In this document: positions 10,339-19,330 of the stretch, one piece after another | Layout of the letters: every line of letters starts with the position of its first letter | Numbering within the stretch: position 1 is the stretch's first letter | NCBI GenBank assembly: GCA_017302455.1 | Contig: JAFLDO010000011.1 | Coordinates: forward strand, 39,076 to 103,075 | DNA from: Accumulibacter sp. | Lineage (GTDB): Bacteria; Pseudomonadota; Gammaproteobacteria; Burkholderiales; Rhodocyclaceae | Direction of reading: 5' to 3' | DNA length: 64,000 nt | The notes under the pieces: model-generated | The model's database searches: none | What the model was told of the DNA's origin: nothing | Seen by the model: the letters and a program-made list of their open reading frames with translations, nothing else | Program-made: the position numbers and the translations under genes

Positions 10339-12054
10339 ATGGCTGCCAATCCGCAACAATCGCCGCTCAGCGGCCTCGCTCGTGCGCTGGTACAGGCTGG
10401 TCGGCTCAAAGAAGCCGAGGCGGAGTCCTTGCTTGTCCAGTCGATCGCCAGCAAGACGTCGCTGATCGAGCAAATGGTCGCCGCCAACAAGACGACCTTC
10501 CTCGACGTGGCGCGCTTCGCGGCAGACAAGTTCGGTTACCCGTTGCTCGATCTCGCCGCCATCGACGACGGGAATATCCAGAAGAATGCGGTGGACCGCA
10601 AGCTGATCGCGACTCATCGCGTCGTGCCTCTGCACAAACGTGGCAACCGCCTGGCCATCGCGATTGCCGATCCAACCAATCTGCGGGCGCTCGACGAAAT
10701 CCGCTTTCAGACCGGCCTGGCGGTCGACCCGGTGATCGTCGAGGAAAACAAGCTTGGGCCGCTGGTTGCCAAACTGTCCGAGACGGTCGAAGAGAGCCTG
10801 AAAACTCTCGCCAGCGACGACATCAACCTCGAGTTTACCGATGAGCAGGCGCAGGACAAGGCCGATGAGGCCTCGAGTCTCGAGGTCGACGACGCGCCGG
10901 TGGTCAGGTTCATTCAGAAGATGTTGCTCGATGCCATCAATGAAGGGGCTTCCGACATCCATTTCGAGCCCTACGAAAAGAGCTATCGCATTCGCTTTCG
11001 AACCGATGGAATCCTGCGGGAAATCGCCTCGCCGCCGCTGGTCATCAAAGACAAGATCGCTTCGCGCATCAAGGTCATTTCTCGCCTCAACATCGCCGAG
11101 AAGCGTGTGCCACAGGATGGCAGGATGCGCCTGGTGCTGTCGAAAAGCCGGTCGATAGATTTCCGCGTCAGCACCTTGCCGACGATGTACGGTGAAAAGA
11201 TCGTCTTGCGCATTCTCGATCCGAGCAGCGCCACCCTGGGTATCGACGCATTGGGTTATGAGCCCGAGCAGAAGAAGATTTTGCTCGACGCCATCCACCG
11301 GCCTTACGGAATGATTCTGGTGACCGGACCCACCGGTTCGGGGAAGACCGTTTCACTGTATACCTGTCTCAACATACTCAACCGGCCCGGGGTCAACATC
11401 GCCACGGCCGAAGACCCAGCCGAAATTCCCTTGCCGGGTATCAATCAGGTCAATGTCGACGACAAGGCGGGACTGACCTTTCCGATTGCCCTCAAGGCCT
11501 TTCTTCGCCAGGATCCGGACATCATCATGGTGGGTGAGATTCGCGACATCGAAACCGCGGAGATTGCGATCAAGGCGGCACAGACTGGCCACATGGTCCT
11601 GTCGACGCTGCACACCAACGATGCGCCGGCGACCCTGACCCGCCTGATGAATATGGGCATACCGACTTTCAATCTCGCTTCGAGCATCCTGTTGATCACG
11701 GCGCAACGGCTGGTTCGTCGGCTCTGCACCTGCAAGAGACCGCTCGAAACGCCGGTCGAGACACTCCTCAACGCCGGCTTCGAGGAGAGCGACCTCGATG
11801 GTACCTGGACCCTGTTCGGTCCGGGCGAATGCGAACGCTGCAAGGGGAGCGGCTACAAGGGACGGGTCGGCCTCTACGAGGTGATGCCGGTCACTGAAGC
11901 CATTCAGCGCATCATCATGGCCAACGGAACGGAACTCGACATTGCCATCCAGGCCAGGACGGAAGGCGTCAATGATCTGCGCCGCTCGGGCCTGCTGAAG
12001 GTCAAGCAGGGGCTCACCTCTCTCGACGAGGTTCTCGGCAGCACCAACGCGTGA
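10339..12054 (+). CDS. pilB: Type IV pilus assembly ATPase PilB
   Basis: 571 residues, the expected size for the extension motor of type IV pili, a hexameric cytoplasmic GspE/PilB ATPase. An N-terminal MshEN-like domain (to about 150) precedes the RecA-like core. Walker A is GPTGSGKT near residue 330, the Walker B region is DIIMVGEIRD near 394-402, and His-box residues lie in TLHTND. Two Cys pairs (near 462 and 497, CTC and CERC) form the zinc site of PilB. pilC follows after 22 bases. A message carrying pilB-pilC-pilD without pilins is typical of betaproteobacteria. Confidence 0.95.
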   Translation: MAANPQQSPLSGLARALVQAGRLKEAEAESLLVQSIASKTSLIEQMVAANKTTFLDVARFAADKFGYPLLDLAAIDDGNIQKNAVDRKLIATHRVVPLHKRGNRLAIAIADPTNLRALDEIRFQTGLAVDPVIVEENKLGPLVAKLSETVEESLKTLASDDINLEFTDEQAQDKADEASSLEVDDAPVVRFIQKMLLDAINEGASDIHFEPYEKSYRIRFRTDGILREIASPPLVIKDKIASRIKVISRLNIAEKRVPQDGRMRLVLSKSRSIDFRVSTLPTMYGEKIVLRILDPSSATLGIDALGYEPEQKKILLDAIHRPYGMILVTGPTGSGKTVSLYTCLNILNRPGVNIATAEDPAEIPLPGINQVNVDDKAGLTFPIALKAFLRQDPDIIMVGEIRDIETAEIAIKAAQTGHMVLSTLHTNDAPATLTRLMNMGIPTFNLASSILLITAQRLVRRLCTCKRPLETPVETLLNAGFEESDLDGTWTLFGPGECERCKGSGYKGRVGLYEVMPVTEAIQRIIMANGTELDIAIQARTEGVNDLRRSGLLKVKQGLTSLDEVLGSTNA

Positions 12055-12076
12055 AGATGAGGGAAGTGAGGGAAGA

Positions 12077-13315
12077 ATGGCGACTGCACTGAAGCTGACG
12101 AAAAAGGCCGCACCGGAAGTCAAGGAGTATGTTTTCCTCTGGGAAGGCAAGAACAAGGCGGGCAAGGTCATCCGCGGCGAGCAGCGGGCCTCCAGCGTGA
12201 CCGTCGTCCAGGCCACCCTGCGCCGCCAGGGGGTTGTGGTCAGCAAGATCACCAAACAGCGCTTCCGCGGTGGCAGGAAGATCAGCGAGAAGGACATCGC
12301 ACTGTTTACGCGGCAGTTGGCGACGATGATGAAGGCCGGGGTGCCACTGCTGCAGACTTTCGAGATCGTCGGTCGCGGGCACGACAATCCAGCGGTTGGC
12401 AAACTGTTGCTCGACATCAAGGCCGACGTGGAAACCGGCAGTTCGCTGTCGCAGGCCTTTCGCAAGTACCCGCTGCACTTTGATCTTCTTTACTGCAATC
12501 TGGTTGCTGCCGGCGAACAGGCCGGCATTCTCGAAAGCCTCCTTGATCGCCTGGCGACCTACAAGGAGAAGATGATCGCCATCAAGTCCAAGATCAAGTC
12601 GGCTCTGTTCTATCCCGTGGCGATCATTGTCGTCGCCTTCATCATTACGGCCGTGATCATGATCTTCGTGATTCCGGCCTTCAAGGAGGTCTTCAAGAGT
12701 TTCGGTGCCGATCTGCCGGCGCCCACACAGATCGTCATTGCCATGTCCGACTTTGTCGTCGACTACTGGTGGGCGTTGTTCGGAGGCATTGCCGGTTCGG
12801 TCTTCGCTTTCTTCTACACGTGGAAACGCTCGGAAGCCATGCAGATCGCTTTCGATCGCATGTTCCTGCGAGTGCCTGTCTTTGGCGACATCATCCGCAA
12901 GTCGGTAATTGCCCGCTGGACACGCACGCTGGCGACCATGTTTGCTGCCGGCGTCCCTCTGGTCGAGTCCCTCGAATCCGTTGGCGGCGCCGCCGGCAAC
13001 TATGTCTACAAGGTGGCGACCAGGCAGATCCAGAGCGAGGTCAGCACCGGTACGAGCCTTACCTCGGCGATGCAGAACGTCGAACTCTTCCCGAACATGG
13101 TGACGCAGATGGTGGCCATTGGCGAGGAATCCGGCGCCCTCGATTCGATGCTTGGCAAGGTTGCGGACTTCTTCGAGGCGGAGGTCGACGATGCGGTCGA
13201 GGCGCTCTCGAGCCTGATGGAGCCGATCATCATGGTCGTCCTCGGGGTGCTGATCGGCGGCATGGTGATCGCCATGTATCTGCCGATCTTCAAACTCGGC
13301 GCCGTTGTCGGCTGA
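12077..13315 (+). CDS. pilC: Type IV pilus inner-membrane platform protein PilC
   Basis: 412 residues. It is the polytopic platform that couples PilB and PilT to pilin polymerisation. Two T2SF domains are visible, about residues 75-200 and 280-405, each ending in hydrophobic membrane segments (near 175-200, 230-250 and 385-408). The N-terminal cytoplasmic segment YVFLWEGKNKAGKVIRGE is characteristic. The start is preceded by GAGGGAAG. Its TGA overlaps the pilD ATG by one base. Confidence 0.95.
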   Translation: MATALKLTKKAAPEVKEYVFLWEGKNKAGKVIRGEQRASSVTVVQATLRRQGVVVSKITKQRFRGGRKISEKDIALFTRQLATMMKAGVPLLQTFEIVGRGHDNPAVGKLLLDIKADVETGSSLSQAFRKYPLHFDLLYCNLVAAGEQAGILESLLDRLATYKEKMIAIKSKIKSALFYPVAIIVVAFIITAVIMIFVIPAFKEVFKSFGADLPAPTQIVIAMSDFVVDYWWALFGGIAGSVFAFFYTWKRSEAMQIAFDRMFLRVPVFGDIIRKSVIARWTRTLATMFAAGVPLVESLESVGGAAGNYVYKVATRQIQSEVSTGTSLTSAMQNVELFPNMVTQMVAIGEESGALDSMLGKVADFFEAEVDDAVEALSSLMEPIIMVVLGVLIGGMVIAMYLPIFKLGAVVG

Positions 13316-14175
13316 TGCCGGGCGCGCCGGCCGTCTTTGCGGACCCGCTGCTGTTCGCTCTCCTCAGCGGCGTCGTCGGACTGCTGGTCGGCAGTTTCCT
13401 CAATGTCGTCATCTATCGCCTGCCAAAGATGATGGATCGCGATTGGCGTGTCCATTGCGCCGAGCTGCGGGGCGAGGTGTTGCCGGAGCAGGAGCGGTTT
13501 TCGCTGGCCTGGCCCGGCTCGCGTTGCCCTGCTTGCGGGCACGCCATCACGGCCATGGAGAATGTTCCTGTCCTGAGCTGGCTCTTCTTGCGCGGCCGCT
13601 GTTCGGCGTGTCGGCAGCCGATATCGTCGCGCTATCCGCTGGTCGAGGCGATCAGCGGCCTGCTGTGCGCTTTCGCCGCGTTTCATTTCGGCTATGGCTG
13701 GGCGGCGGCGGGCGCCATGTTGTTGATCTGGTGCCTGATCGCCCTGACCTGCATCGATCTCGACACGTTGTTGCTGCCTGACTCGATTACCTTGCCCCTG
13801 CTGTGGGCCGGCCTCCTGTTCAACCTCTTCGGGACTTTCGCCGACCTGCACTCGGCGGTGATCGGCGCCGCCAGCGGCTATCTCTCGCTCTGGCTGGTCT
13901 ACTGGGGCTTCAAGTTGACCACCGGCAAGGAAGGCATGGGCTATGGCGACTTCAAGCTGCTCGCTGCCCTCGGTGCCTGGTTCGGTTGGCAGATGCTGCC
14001 TCTGACGATCCTGCTGTCGTCCCTGTTGGGCGCCGTTGTCGGCATCGCAATGATCGTCGTCGCCAAACGCGGCCGCAGCGTGCCGATCCCGTTTGGTCCC
14101 TATCTGGCGGCAGCAGGCGGGCTTGCCTTGTTCTGGGGCAAACCGCTCACCCGCGCCTACGTCGGCCTGCTGTAG
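13315..14175 (+). CDS. pilD: Prepilin peptidase / N-methyltransferase PilD
   Basis: 286 residues from the ATG that overlaps the pilC stop. It cleaves and N-methylates type IV prepilins in the inner membrane. Two zinc-type Cys pairs (C71/C74 and C96/C99) mark the large cytoplasmic loop. The aspartic protease residues are visible at D148/D150 (CIDLD) and D212 (GYGDFK). About eight hydrophobic segments follow family topology. In many relatives pilD is followed by coaE and zapD; here neither is present downstream. Confidence 0.95.
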   Translation: MPGAPAVFADPLLFALLSGVVGLLVGSFLNVVIYRLPKMMDRDWRVHCAELRGEVLPEQERFSLAWPGSRCPACGHAITAMENVPVLSWLFLRGRCSACRQPISSRYPLVEAISGLLCAFAAFHFGYGWAAAGAMLLIWCLIALTCIDLDTLLLPDSITLPLLWAGLLFNLFGTFADLHSAVIGAASGYLSLWLVYWGFKLTTGKEGMGYGDFKLLAALGAWFGWQMLPLTILLSSLLGAVVGIAMIVVAKRGRSVPIPFGPYLAAAGGLALFWGKPLTRAYVGLL

Positions 14176-14243
14176 TCGTCCACGGGGTCGCCACCGGCTC
14201 CCTTCGCCCGCCTCCGGCGCGCGCGAAACGTCGTCGGGTCGCG

Positions 14244-14249
14244 TATAAT
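14244..14249 (+). promoter_or_regulatory. Candidate -10 element (TATAAT) for the FmdB-DUF502-aspS group
   Basis: A perfect TATAAT lies 34 bases before the FmdB-like start, in the 107-base gap after pilD. No clear -35 is seen at 16-18 bases upstream, so only the -10 match supports it. Confidence 0.4.
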
Positions 14250-14282
14250 CGGCGTCTTTTCAGCGTTTTCCGAAGGTTGTCC

Positions 14283-14615
14283 ATGCCGATTTATGCGTAT
14301 CGTTGCGCCGCTTGTGGTTTCGAGAACGATCACCTGCAGAAACTGAGCGACCCGGTGTTGCTCGTCTGTCCGCAGTGTGGGGAGGCGACCTACAGCAAGC
14401 AAGTGACGGCCGCCGGCTTCCAGCTTAAGGGCAGCGGCTGGTACGCCACCGATTTCAGGGATAGCGGCAAGAAGCCACCAAGCACGACGGAGCCGGCTTC
14501 GCCCGACAAACCGGCGAGTACTGAAAAGACGGCGAGCACCGAAAAGGCGGCGAGCACCGACAAGGCGGCGGTGCCGGCCTCCACGACGGGAGCTGGCGCG
14601 TGCGCCGACAATTGA
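14283..14615 (+). CDS. FmdB/CxxC_CxxC-type zinc ribbon protein
   Basis: 110 residues. The first 45 residues form a small zinc ribbon with Cys pairs C8/C11 and C29/C32 (MPIYAYRCAACG start), the FmdB family signature. The rest is a low-complexity tail of Ala, Thr, Ser, Lys and Pro built from near-repeats of ASTEKA/ASTDKA, probably disordered. Role is unknown; the family is linked to transcription regulation by name only. The 3' end overlaps the DUF502 start by 16 bases, and it leads the DUF502-aspS operon, an order common in betaproteobacteria. Confidence 0.85.
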   Translation: MPIYAYRCAACGFENDHLQKLSDPVLLVCPQCGEATYSKQVTAAGFQLKGSGWYATDFRDSGKKPPSTTEPASPDKPASTEKTASTEKAASTDKAAVPASTTGAGACADN

Positions 14616-15247
14616 TCAAGCGCTATTTCATCACCGGCCTGCTGATCTGGGTGCCCTTGGCAATCACCGCCTGGGTACTGGCGCTGATCGTCGGCACGAT
14701 GGACCAGTCGCTGCATCTCTTGCCGGCGGCCATTCACCCGCGCAATGTCTTCGGTTTCGACATTCCGGGCGTTGGTGCCGTCCTGACGCTTCTGGTCATC
14801 GTCGTCACCGGCTTGCTGGCGGCCAACTTCATCGGTCAGCGGCTGGTCGTCTGGTGGGAGCGCTTGCTGGCGCGCATTCCTGTCGTCAATTCAATCTACA
14901 ACAGCGTCAAGCAGGTTTCCGACACTCTTTTCTCATCGTCGGGAAACGCGTTCCGCCAGGCGCTGCTGATCGAGTATCCACGTCGGGGCACGTGGACGAT
15001 TGCCTTCCTGACCGGCACGCCGGGTGGCGAAGTGCTTCGCCATCTCGACGGTGAGCACGTCAGCGTCTATGTGCCGACGACGCCGAACCCGACCTCAGGT
15101 TTCTTTCTGATGCTGCCGAAGGCAGACGTCATTCCACTTGATATGAGCGTCGATACGGCGCTCAAATACGTAATCTCGATGGGCGTCGTGGCACCACCGG
15201 TTCGGCGGCAGTCCGCGACTGTCGCCACCACTGCCCCCACTATCTGA
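14600..15247 (+). CDS. DUF502 family membrane protein
   Basis: 215 residues from a GTG that overlaps the FmdB-like gene; a TTG four codons later is the alternative. Two membrane segments are clear (about residues 10-32 and 57-80), then a soluble domain with the family pattern of a [10 protein letters not shown] segment and later [12 protein letters not shown]502 proteins are conserved inner-membrane proteins of unknown role. The TGA meets the aspS region with no gap, so they share a transcript. Confidence 0.85.
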   Translation: MRRQLIKRYFITGLLIWVPLAITAWVLALIVGTMDQSLHLLPAAIHPRNVFGFDIPGVGAVLTLLVIVVTGLLAANFIGQRLVVWWERLLARIPVVNSIYNSVKQVSDTLFSSSGNAFRQALLIEYPRRGTWTIAFLTGTPGGEVLRHLDGEHVSVYVPTTPNPTSGFFLMLPKADVIPLDMSVDTALKYVISMGVVAPPVRRQSATVATTAPTI

Positions 15248-15270
15248 TGCAAGGAAGCCTGGGAAACAGC

Positions 15271-17073
15271 ATGCGTACTCATTACTGCGGACAAGTCAGC
15301 GCACGGATCATCGGCCAGGAGGTGACGCTCTGCGGTTGGGCACATCGTCGCCGCGACCACGGGGGAGTGATCTTCGTCGACCTGCGCGACCGCGAGGGTT
15401 TGGCGCAGGTGGTCTGCGATCCGGACCGACCGCTGATGTTCAAGACCGCCGAATCGGTACGCAGCGAGTTCTGTCTGCGCATCCGTGGCAAGGTGCGTGC
15501 TCGCCCGGAAGGTACCGTCAATGCCAACATCGCCAGTGGCGAGGTCGAGATACTCTGTCACGAGATGGAGATCCTGAATCCATCGCTGACGCCACCGTTT
15601 CAGCTCGACGACGAAAACCTTTCGGAGAATATCCGCCTGTTGCACCGGGTTCTCGACCTGCGCCGTCCGCAGATGCAGCAGAACATGCAACTCCGCTACA
15701 AGACCGCGCGTGCCTTCCGCCGCTTTCTCGACGATGCCGGTTTCATCGACATCGAAACGCCCATGCTCACCAAGAGTACTCCGGAGGGTGCTCGCGACTA
15801 TCTGGTGCCGTCGCGAGTACATCCGGGACAGTTCTTCGCGCTTCCCCAATCGCCGCAGCTTTTCAAGCAGCTTCTCATGGTTGCCGGCTTTGACCGCTAC
15901 TATCAGATCACCAAGTGCTTTCGCGACGAGGACTTGCGCGCCGATCGACAGCCCGAGTTTACCCAGGTGGACATCGAGACGTCGTTCATGGGCGAGGACG
16001 AGATCATCGAACTGATGGAGGAATTGATACGCGTCGTGTTCAGGGAAGCGATCGGCAGCACCCTGCCGAAGCCCTTCCCGCGCCTGCCCTATGGCGAGGC
16101 GATGGATCGCTACGGCTCCGACAAGCCGGATCTGCGCGTGACGCTCGAACTGGTAGACGTGACCGATGCGCTGAAGGACGTCTCTTTCAAGGTCTTTGCC
16201 AGCGTCGCCAACAGCCAGGGGGGCCGGATTGCCGCCTTGCGCATCCCGGGCGGGGCCAGCCTGACGCGCGGCGAGATCGACGCCTACACCCAGTTTGTCG
16301 GTATTTACGGCGCCAAGGGCCTCGCCTACATCAAGGTCAACGACGCGACGCAACTGAACGAGAACGGCCTGCAGTCGCCGATCGTCAAGAATCTCCATCC
16401 GGCGTCGCTGCAAACCATCGTCGGGCGGACCGGTGCGCAATCGGGCGATCTCATCTTCTTCGGCGCCGACAAGCGCAAGGTGGTCAATGATGCGCTGGGT
16501 GCCCTGCGCGTCAAGATCGGTCACGAGAAGGGTTTTCTCAATGGACACGCCTGGGAGCCAGTCTGGGTCGTCGATTTCCCGATGTTCGACTATGACGAGG
16601 AGGCGAGGCGCTGGACGGCCTGCCATCACCCCTTCACCAGTCCCAAGGACGAACATCTGCCTCGCCTCGAAACCGACCCCGGCAGTTGCCTCGCGAAGGC
16701 CTATGACCTGGCGTTGAACGGCTCCGAGTTGGGTGGTGGATCGGTGCGCATCCACCAGGCCGCCGTGCAGGAGAAGGTCTTCAAGGCGCTCGGCATCGGC
16801 GAAGAGGAGGCGCAGCAGAAGTTCGGGTTCCTGCTCGATGCGCTCAAGTACGGTGCGCCGCCACACGGCGGTCTGGCCTTTGGCCTGGATCGCATCGTCA
16901 CGATGCTGGCCGGCGCCGAGTCGATCCGCGACGTGATCGCCTTCCCGAAGACCCAGCGTGCCCAGTGCCTGCTCACCGACGCGCCGAGCGGAGTCGATGA
17001 CAAACAGTTGCGCGAACTGCACATCCGCCTGCGCCAGAAGGTCGAAACGCAGGTCGAGGTTGACAAGGGGTAG
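15271..17073 (+). CDS. aspS: Aspartyl-tRNA synthetase
   Basis: 600 residues from the ATG that gives the usual MRTHYCG N-terminus; an upstream in-frame ATG at 15247 would add eight unconserved residues. It charges tRNA with aspartate. An N-terminal OB-fold anticodon-binding domain (1-110) precedes the class II core. Motif 2 is seen in [19 protein letters not shown], a bacterial GAD insertion lies around 280-420, and motif 3 is [10 protein letters not shown] near the C-terminus. Whether it is discriminating or also charges tRNA-Asn was not determined. Confidence 0.97.
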   Translation: MRTHYCGQVSARIIGQEVTLCGWAHRRRDHGGVIFVDLRDREGLAQVVCDPDRPLMFKTAESVRSEFCLRIRGKVRARPEGTVNANIASGEVEILCHEMEILNPSLTPPFQLDDENLSENIRLLHRVLDLRRPQMQQNMQLRYKTARAFRRFLDDAGFIDIETPMLTKSTPEGARDYLVPSRVHPGQFFALPQSPQLFKQLLMVAGFDRYYQITKCFRDEDLRADRQPEFTQVDIETSFMGEDEIIELMEELIRVVFREAIGSTLPKPFPRLPYGEAMDRYGSDKPDLRVTLELVDVTDALKDVSFKVFASVANSQGGRIAALRIPGGASLTRGEIDAYTQFVGIYGAKGLAYIKVNDATQLNENGLQSPIVKNLHPASLQTIVGRTGAQSGDLIFFGADKRKVVNDALGALRVKIGHEKGFLNGHAWEPVWVVDFPMFDYDEEARRWTACHHPFTSPKDEHLPRLETDPGSCLAKAYDLALNGSELGGGSVRIHQAAVQEKVFKALGIGEEEAQQKFGFLLDALKYGAPPHGGLAFGLDRIVTMLAGAESIRDVIAFPKTQRAQCLLTDAPSGVDDKQLRELHIRLRQKVETQVEVDKG

Positions 17074-17079
17074 GCGGTG

Positions 17080-17487
17080 ATGTCGAGAAGCAGCGCATTT
17101 CTCCGGCTCGTCGTGCTGGCGTGGCTACTCGGTCTGTTCGGCCTTGCCGACGTGGTGCATGCTCGCGAGGGCCAGTACCTGCGGACCATCGCGGTTGCCG
17201 ATTTGCCACCGGAGGCGCAGCAAACCTTGCGCCTGATCCAGGCGGGCGGGCCGTTTCCGTATCCGCGCAAGGATGGCAGCACCTTCGGGAACTTCGAGCG
17301 GCGCCTACCCCTGCAGGCGCGCGGCTACTATCGCGAGTACACGGTGCGCACACCGGGCAGTCGTGACCGTGGACCGCGGCGGATTGTCGCTGGTCAGGGT
17401 CGCGATGGCAACGTTGCTACCTCAGGTGAGTATTACTACACAGACGATCACTACCGCAGCTTCTGGCGGATACGCGGAAACCCATGA
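17080..17487 (+). CDS. Secreted guanyl-specific ribonuclease (RNase Sa/barnase superfamily)
   Basis: 135 residues from the ATG (a GTG one codon earlier is possible). A signal peptide is evident at 1-28 (hydrophobic VVLAWLLGLFGLA, then VVHA). The mature part matches microbial RNase N1/T1/Sa: core strands, and the catalytic set E86 (YYREYTV), R100/R101 (RGPRRIVAG) and H124 (TDDHYRSF) all present, so it is likely active on RNA 3' of guanosine. Its stop overlaps the barstar start (ATGA), so toxin and inhibitor are translationally coupled. The nuclease is exported while the inhibitor lacks a signal peptide, as in barnase/barstar. Confidence 0.88.
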   Translation: MSRSSAFLRLVVLAWLLGLFGLADVVHAREGQYLRTIAVADLPPEAQQTLRLIQAGGPFPYPRKDGSTFGNFERRLPLQARGYYREYTVRTPGSRDRGPRRIVAGQGRDGNVATSGEYYYTDDHYRSFWRIRGNP

Positions 17488-17927
17488 GCTTGAGACCTCT
17501 GCAGACACTGCTTGAAGATTCCGGCCAGGCCGGTATCTACCACCTGCCGGGGAGCGGCCGGGCGACGGTCAGACGCGCCGCCGAAGCAGGCGGCCTGGCC
17601 TGCTTCGAGGTCAATGTCGCCGACACTGACCGAATGGATCTTGTCCTCGCTACGCTGGGACGGGGCCTCGACTTTCCCGAATGGTATGGCAACAACCTGG
17701 ACGCCCTGAAGGACTGCCTCACCGACTTCTCCTGGTGCGAAGCTGCCGGCTACGTCCTCATCATCTCGCACGCCGAGGCCCTGCAGGCTGCCGATCCGGC
17801 GGCGTTCAAGGCGCTCAACGAGGTTTTTGGCGCGGCTATTGCGGAGTGGCGGTCGCAGGATTTTCCGTTGTGGGTTTTCTACGATCTGCGTTCGGATGGA
17901 CTGGCGACACTGCCGACGCTGGCATGA
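17484..17927 (+). CDS. Barstar family ribonuclease inhibitor
   Basis: 147 residues without signal peptide, so cytoplasmic. The barstar fold is seen from about residue 38, with the hallmark helix FPEWYGNNLDALKDCLTD; D73 and D77 correspond to the acidic residues that block the nuclease active site. Family members usually have Trp where this has Lys76. About 35 extra N-terminal residues precede the core. It overlaps the RNase gene upstream and nudB downstream (both ATGA), forming an RNase-inhibitor module inside the aspS-nudB operon. Confidence 0.9.
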   Translation: MSLRPLQTLLEDSGQAGIYHLPGSGRATVRRAAEAGGLACFEVNVADTDRMDLVLATLGRGLDFPEWYGNNLDALKDCLTDFSWCEAAGYVLIISHAEALQAADPAAFKALNEVFGAAIAEWRSQDFPLWVFYDLRSDGLATLPTLA

Positions 17928-18379
17928 CCCGGTTCAAGCGGCCGGTGTCGGTTCTCGTCGTGATACATTCGGCGGATCTGCAGGTTCTGCTGCTTGAGCG
18001 CGCGACGCATGTGGGCTACTGGCAGTCGGTAACCGGTAGTCAGGAGGGGTCGGAAACGCTGCTGGCAACCGCTGTTCGGGAAGTTGCCGAGGAGACGGGT
18101 ATCCGGGCAGTACCGGCGGATTTGCGCGACTGGCAGCTCACCAACCGCTACGAGATCTTCGCCGAGTGGCGCCACCGCTATCCACCCGGCGTGCTGTACA
18201 ACACCGAACACGTCTTTTCGCTGCAGCTTCCGGCCGTCCGTCCGGTGACGATTGCTTACGGCGAGCACGTGAACGCGTGCTGGTTGCCCTGGGACGAGGC
18301 GGCAGCAAAGTGCTTTTCGTGGAGCAACCGCGATGCGATTCTCATGTTGCCGGAGCGGACTGGCGAGCAGTGGCAATAA
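17924..18379 (+). CDS. nudB: Dihydroneopterin triphosphate diphosphatase
   Basis: 151 residues. It removes pyrophosphate from dihydroneopterin triphosphate in folate synthesis. The Nudix box G-x5-E-x7-REVAEETGI is complete at about residues 38-60, and the start KRPVSVLVVIHS plus the GVLYNTEHVFSL segment are NudB-specific. The ATG overlaps the barstar stop. Its 3' end overlaps by 38 bases, tail to tail, with the CWC protein gene on the other strand. Confidence 0.92.
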   Translation: MTRFKRPVSVLVVIHSADLQVLLLERATHVGYWQSVTGSQEGSETLLATAVREVAEETGIRAVPADLRDWQLTNRYEIFAEWRHRYPPGVLYNTEHVFSLQLPAVRPVTIAYGEHVNACWLPWDEAAAKCFSWSNRDAILMLPERTGEQWQ

Positions 18380-18554
18380 GGCGTTTCTCCAGGCAGACCG
18401 GGCAGTAGCAACGGCCTGCGCTTTCCGGGGCGACGCCTAGTGCTGGCTTGTCCATGCACCAGCACGACACCAGACCCGCCGCAGCGCCACAGAGGAACGG
18501 CGCTCCGCAGCCTACGCAGCAGGGCTTGTCCGTTTGCTCCCCAGGTGCCGTCAT
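18342..18554 (-). CDS. Cysteine-rich CWC family protein
   Basis: 70 residues with nine cysteines: C12, C13, C16, C22, C31, C33, C49, C51 and C54. The central CWC (C31-W32-C33) and spacing match the small CWC family, thought to bind metal through Cys; this is inferred, not shown. No signal peptide. It starts 8 bases after the DUF2063 stop, so it is probably the last gene of the bufferin-type operon. The ATG was chosen because Cys-rich conservation begins soon after it; a longer upstream frame only shadows the neighbour. Confidence 0.75.
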   Translation of the reverse strand: MTAPGEQTDKPCCVGCGAPFLCGAAAGLVSCWCMDKPALGVAPESAGRCYCPVCLEKRLIATARQSAPAT

Positions 18555-18562
18555 CTGCGTGC

Positions 18563-19330
18563 TCAACCTTTCGCCAGGAGTTCTTCGGCGACCCAGCGTC
18601 GGAGCAGGCCGGCCGCTGTCATGGCCGGTTCCGGATCGCCTGATTCGGCGATGAGCAGGCACCATTCGGCAAAGCTCATCGCCTGTGTAAGCGCCGTCAG
18701 CGCCGCCGCCTCGCCCGCGTCTGCGGAGCGCCAGCGGCAATCGAGCGCCGGGCGCCAGATCAGCAGGGCGTGCGGGAGCGCTTGCGGTTCTTCGGTCGTG
18801 GCGTCGGCATCGTCGTTGAGCGCCTTCCAGATCGGTTCGACGCTCCACGACAGGTTGACCACCCGCAGGGAAGGCGTCGGCTGCAAGCGCAGGGCCGGCC
18901 AGTCTTCAGGCCGTAGCGAGGCGAGATCACTCAGAGTAAGTGGCACAGCCTCGGTGGCGTCGAAAGCCGCACGTATCGTCCAGTCCATCCTCGCCAGATC
19001 GACCAGCGCCGGGTGTGGCAGTCGCTCGACTGTGCCGGCGAGAAAGTCTGCCAATGCGTGGCCGAACCAGCGGATCGAGCGAAAGGGTGACGGATGGCAG
19101 TCAATGTAGTCTTGCGCCAGGGTCGCGAACGCGTCGTCGCCGAGTGCCCGGTGGAGCACCGGGAAGTTGTCGCGCAGCGCAGCCGCCAGGCGCGCACGGT
19201 AAGCCTGGACGTACAGGTCGTAACCGCCGCCCAACTGGTGGGGCTCCCCGGCAGCGAACAACTCACCGGGGGTCGTCGCACACAAAACGGCTTGCTGGAA
19301 ACGCTGCTGCAGTTCGGCGAGCGCGCTCAC
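18563..19330 (-). CDS. DUF2063 / BufC-HvfC family partner protein
   Basis: 255 residues. The N-terminal DUF2063 helical domain (about 1-100) has the family pattern [26 protein letters not shown] and [16 protein letters not shown]. In HvfC/BufC systems this protein acts as recognition partner that presents the precursor peptide to the MNIO enzyme (family knowledge). It starts with GTG overlapping the MNIO stop (GTGA), so enzyme and partner are made together, as expected for a complex. The C-terminal half is Ala-rich and divergent. Confidence 0.88.
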   Translation of the reverse strand: MSALAELQQRFQQAVLCATTPGELFAAGEPHQLGGGYDLYVQAYRARLAAALRDNFPVLHRALGDDAFATLAQDYIDCHPSPFRSIRWFGHALADFLAGTVERLPHPALVDLARMDWTIRAAFDATEAVPLTLSDLASLRPEDWPALRLQPTPSLRVVNLSWSVEPIWKALNDDADATTEEPQALPHALLIWRPALDCRWRSADAGEAAALTALTQAMSFAEWCLLIAESGDPEPAMTAAGLLRRWVAEELLAKG

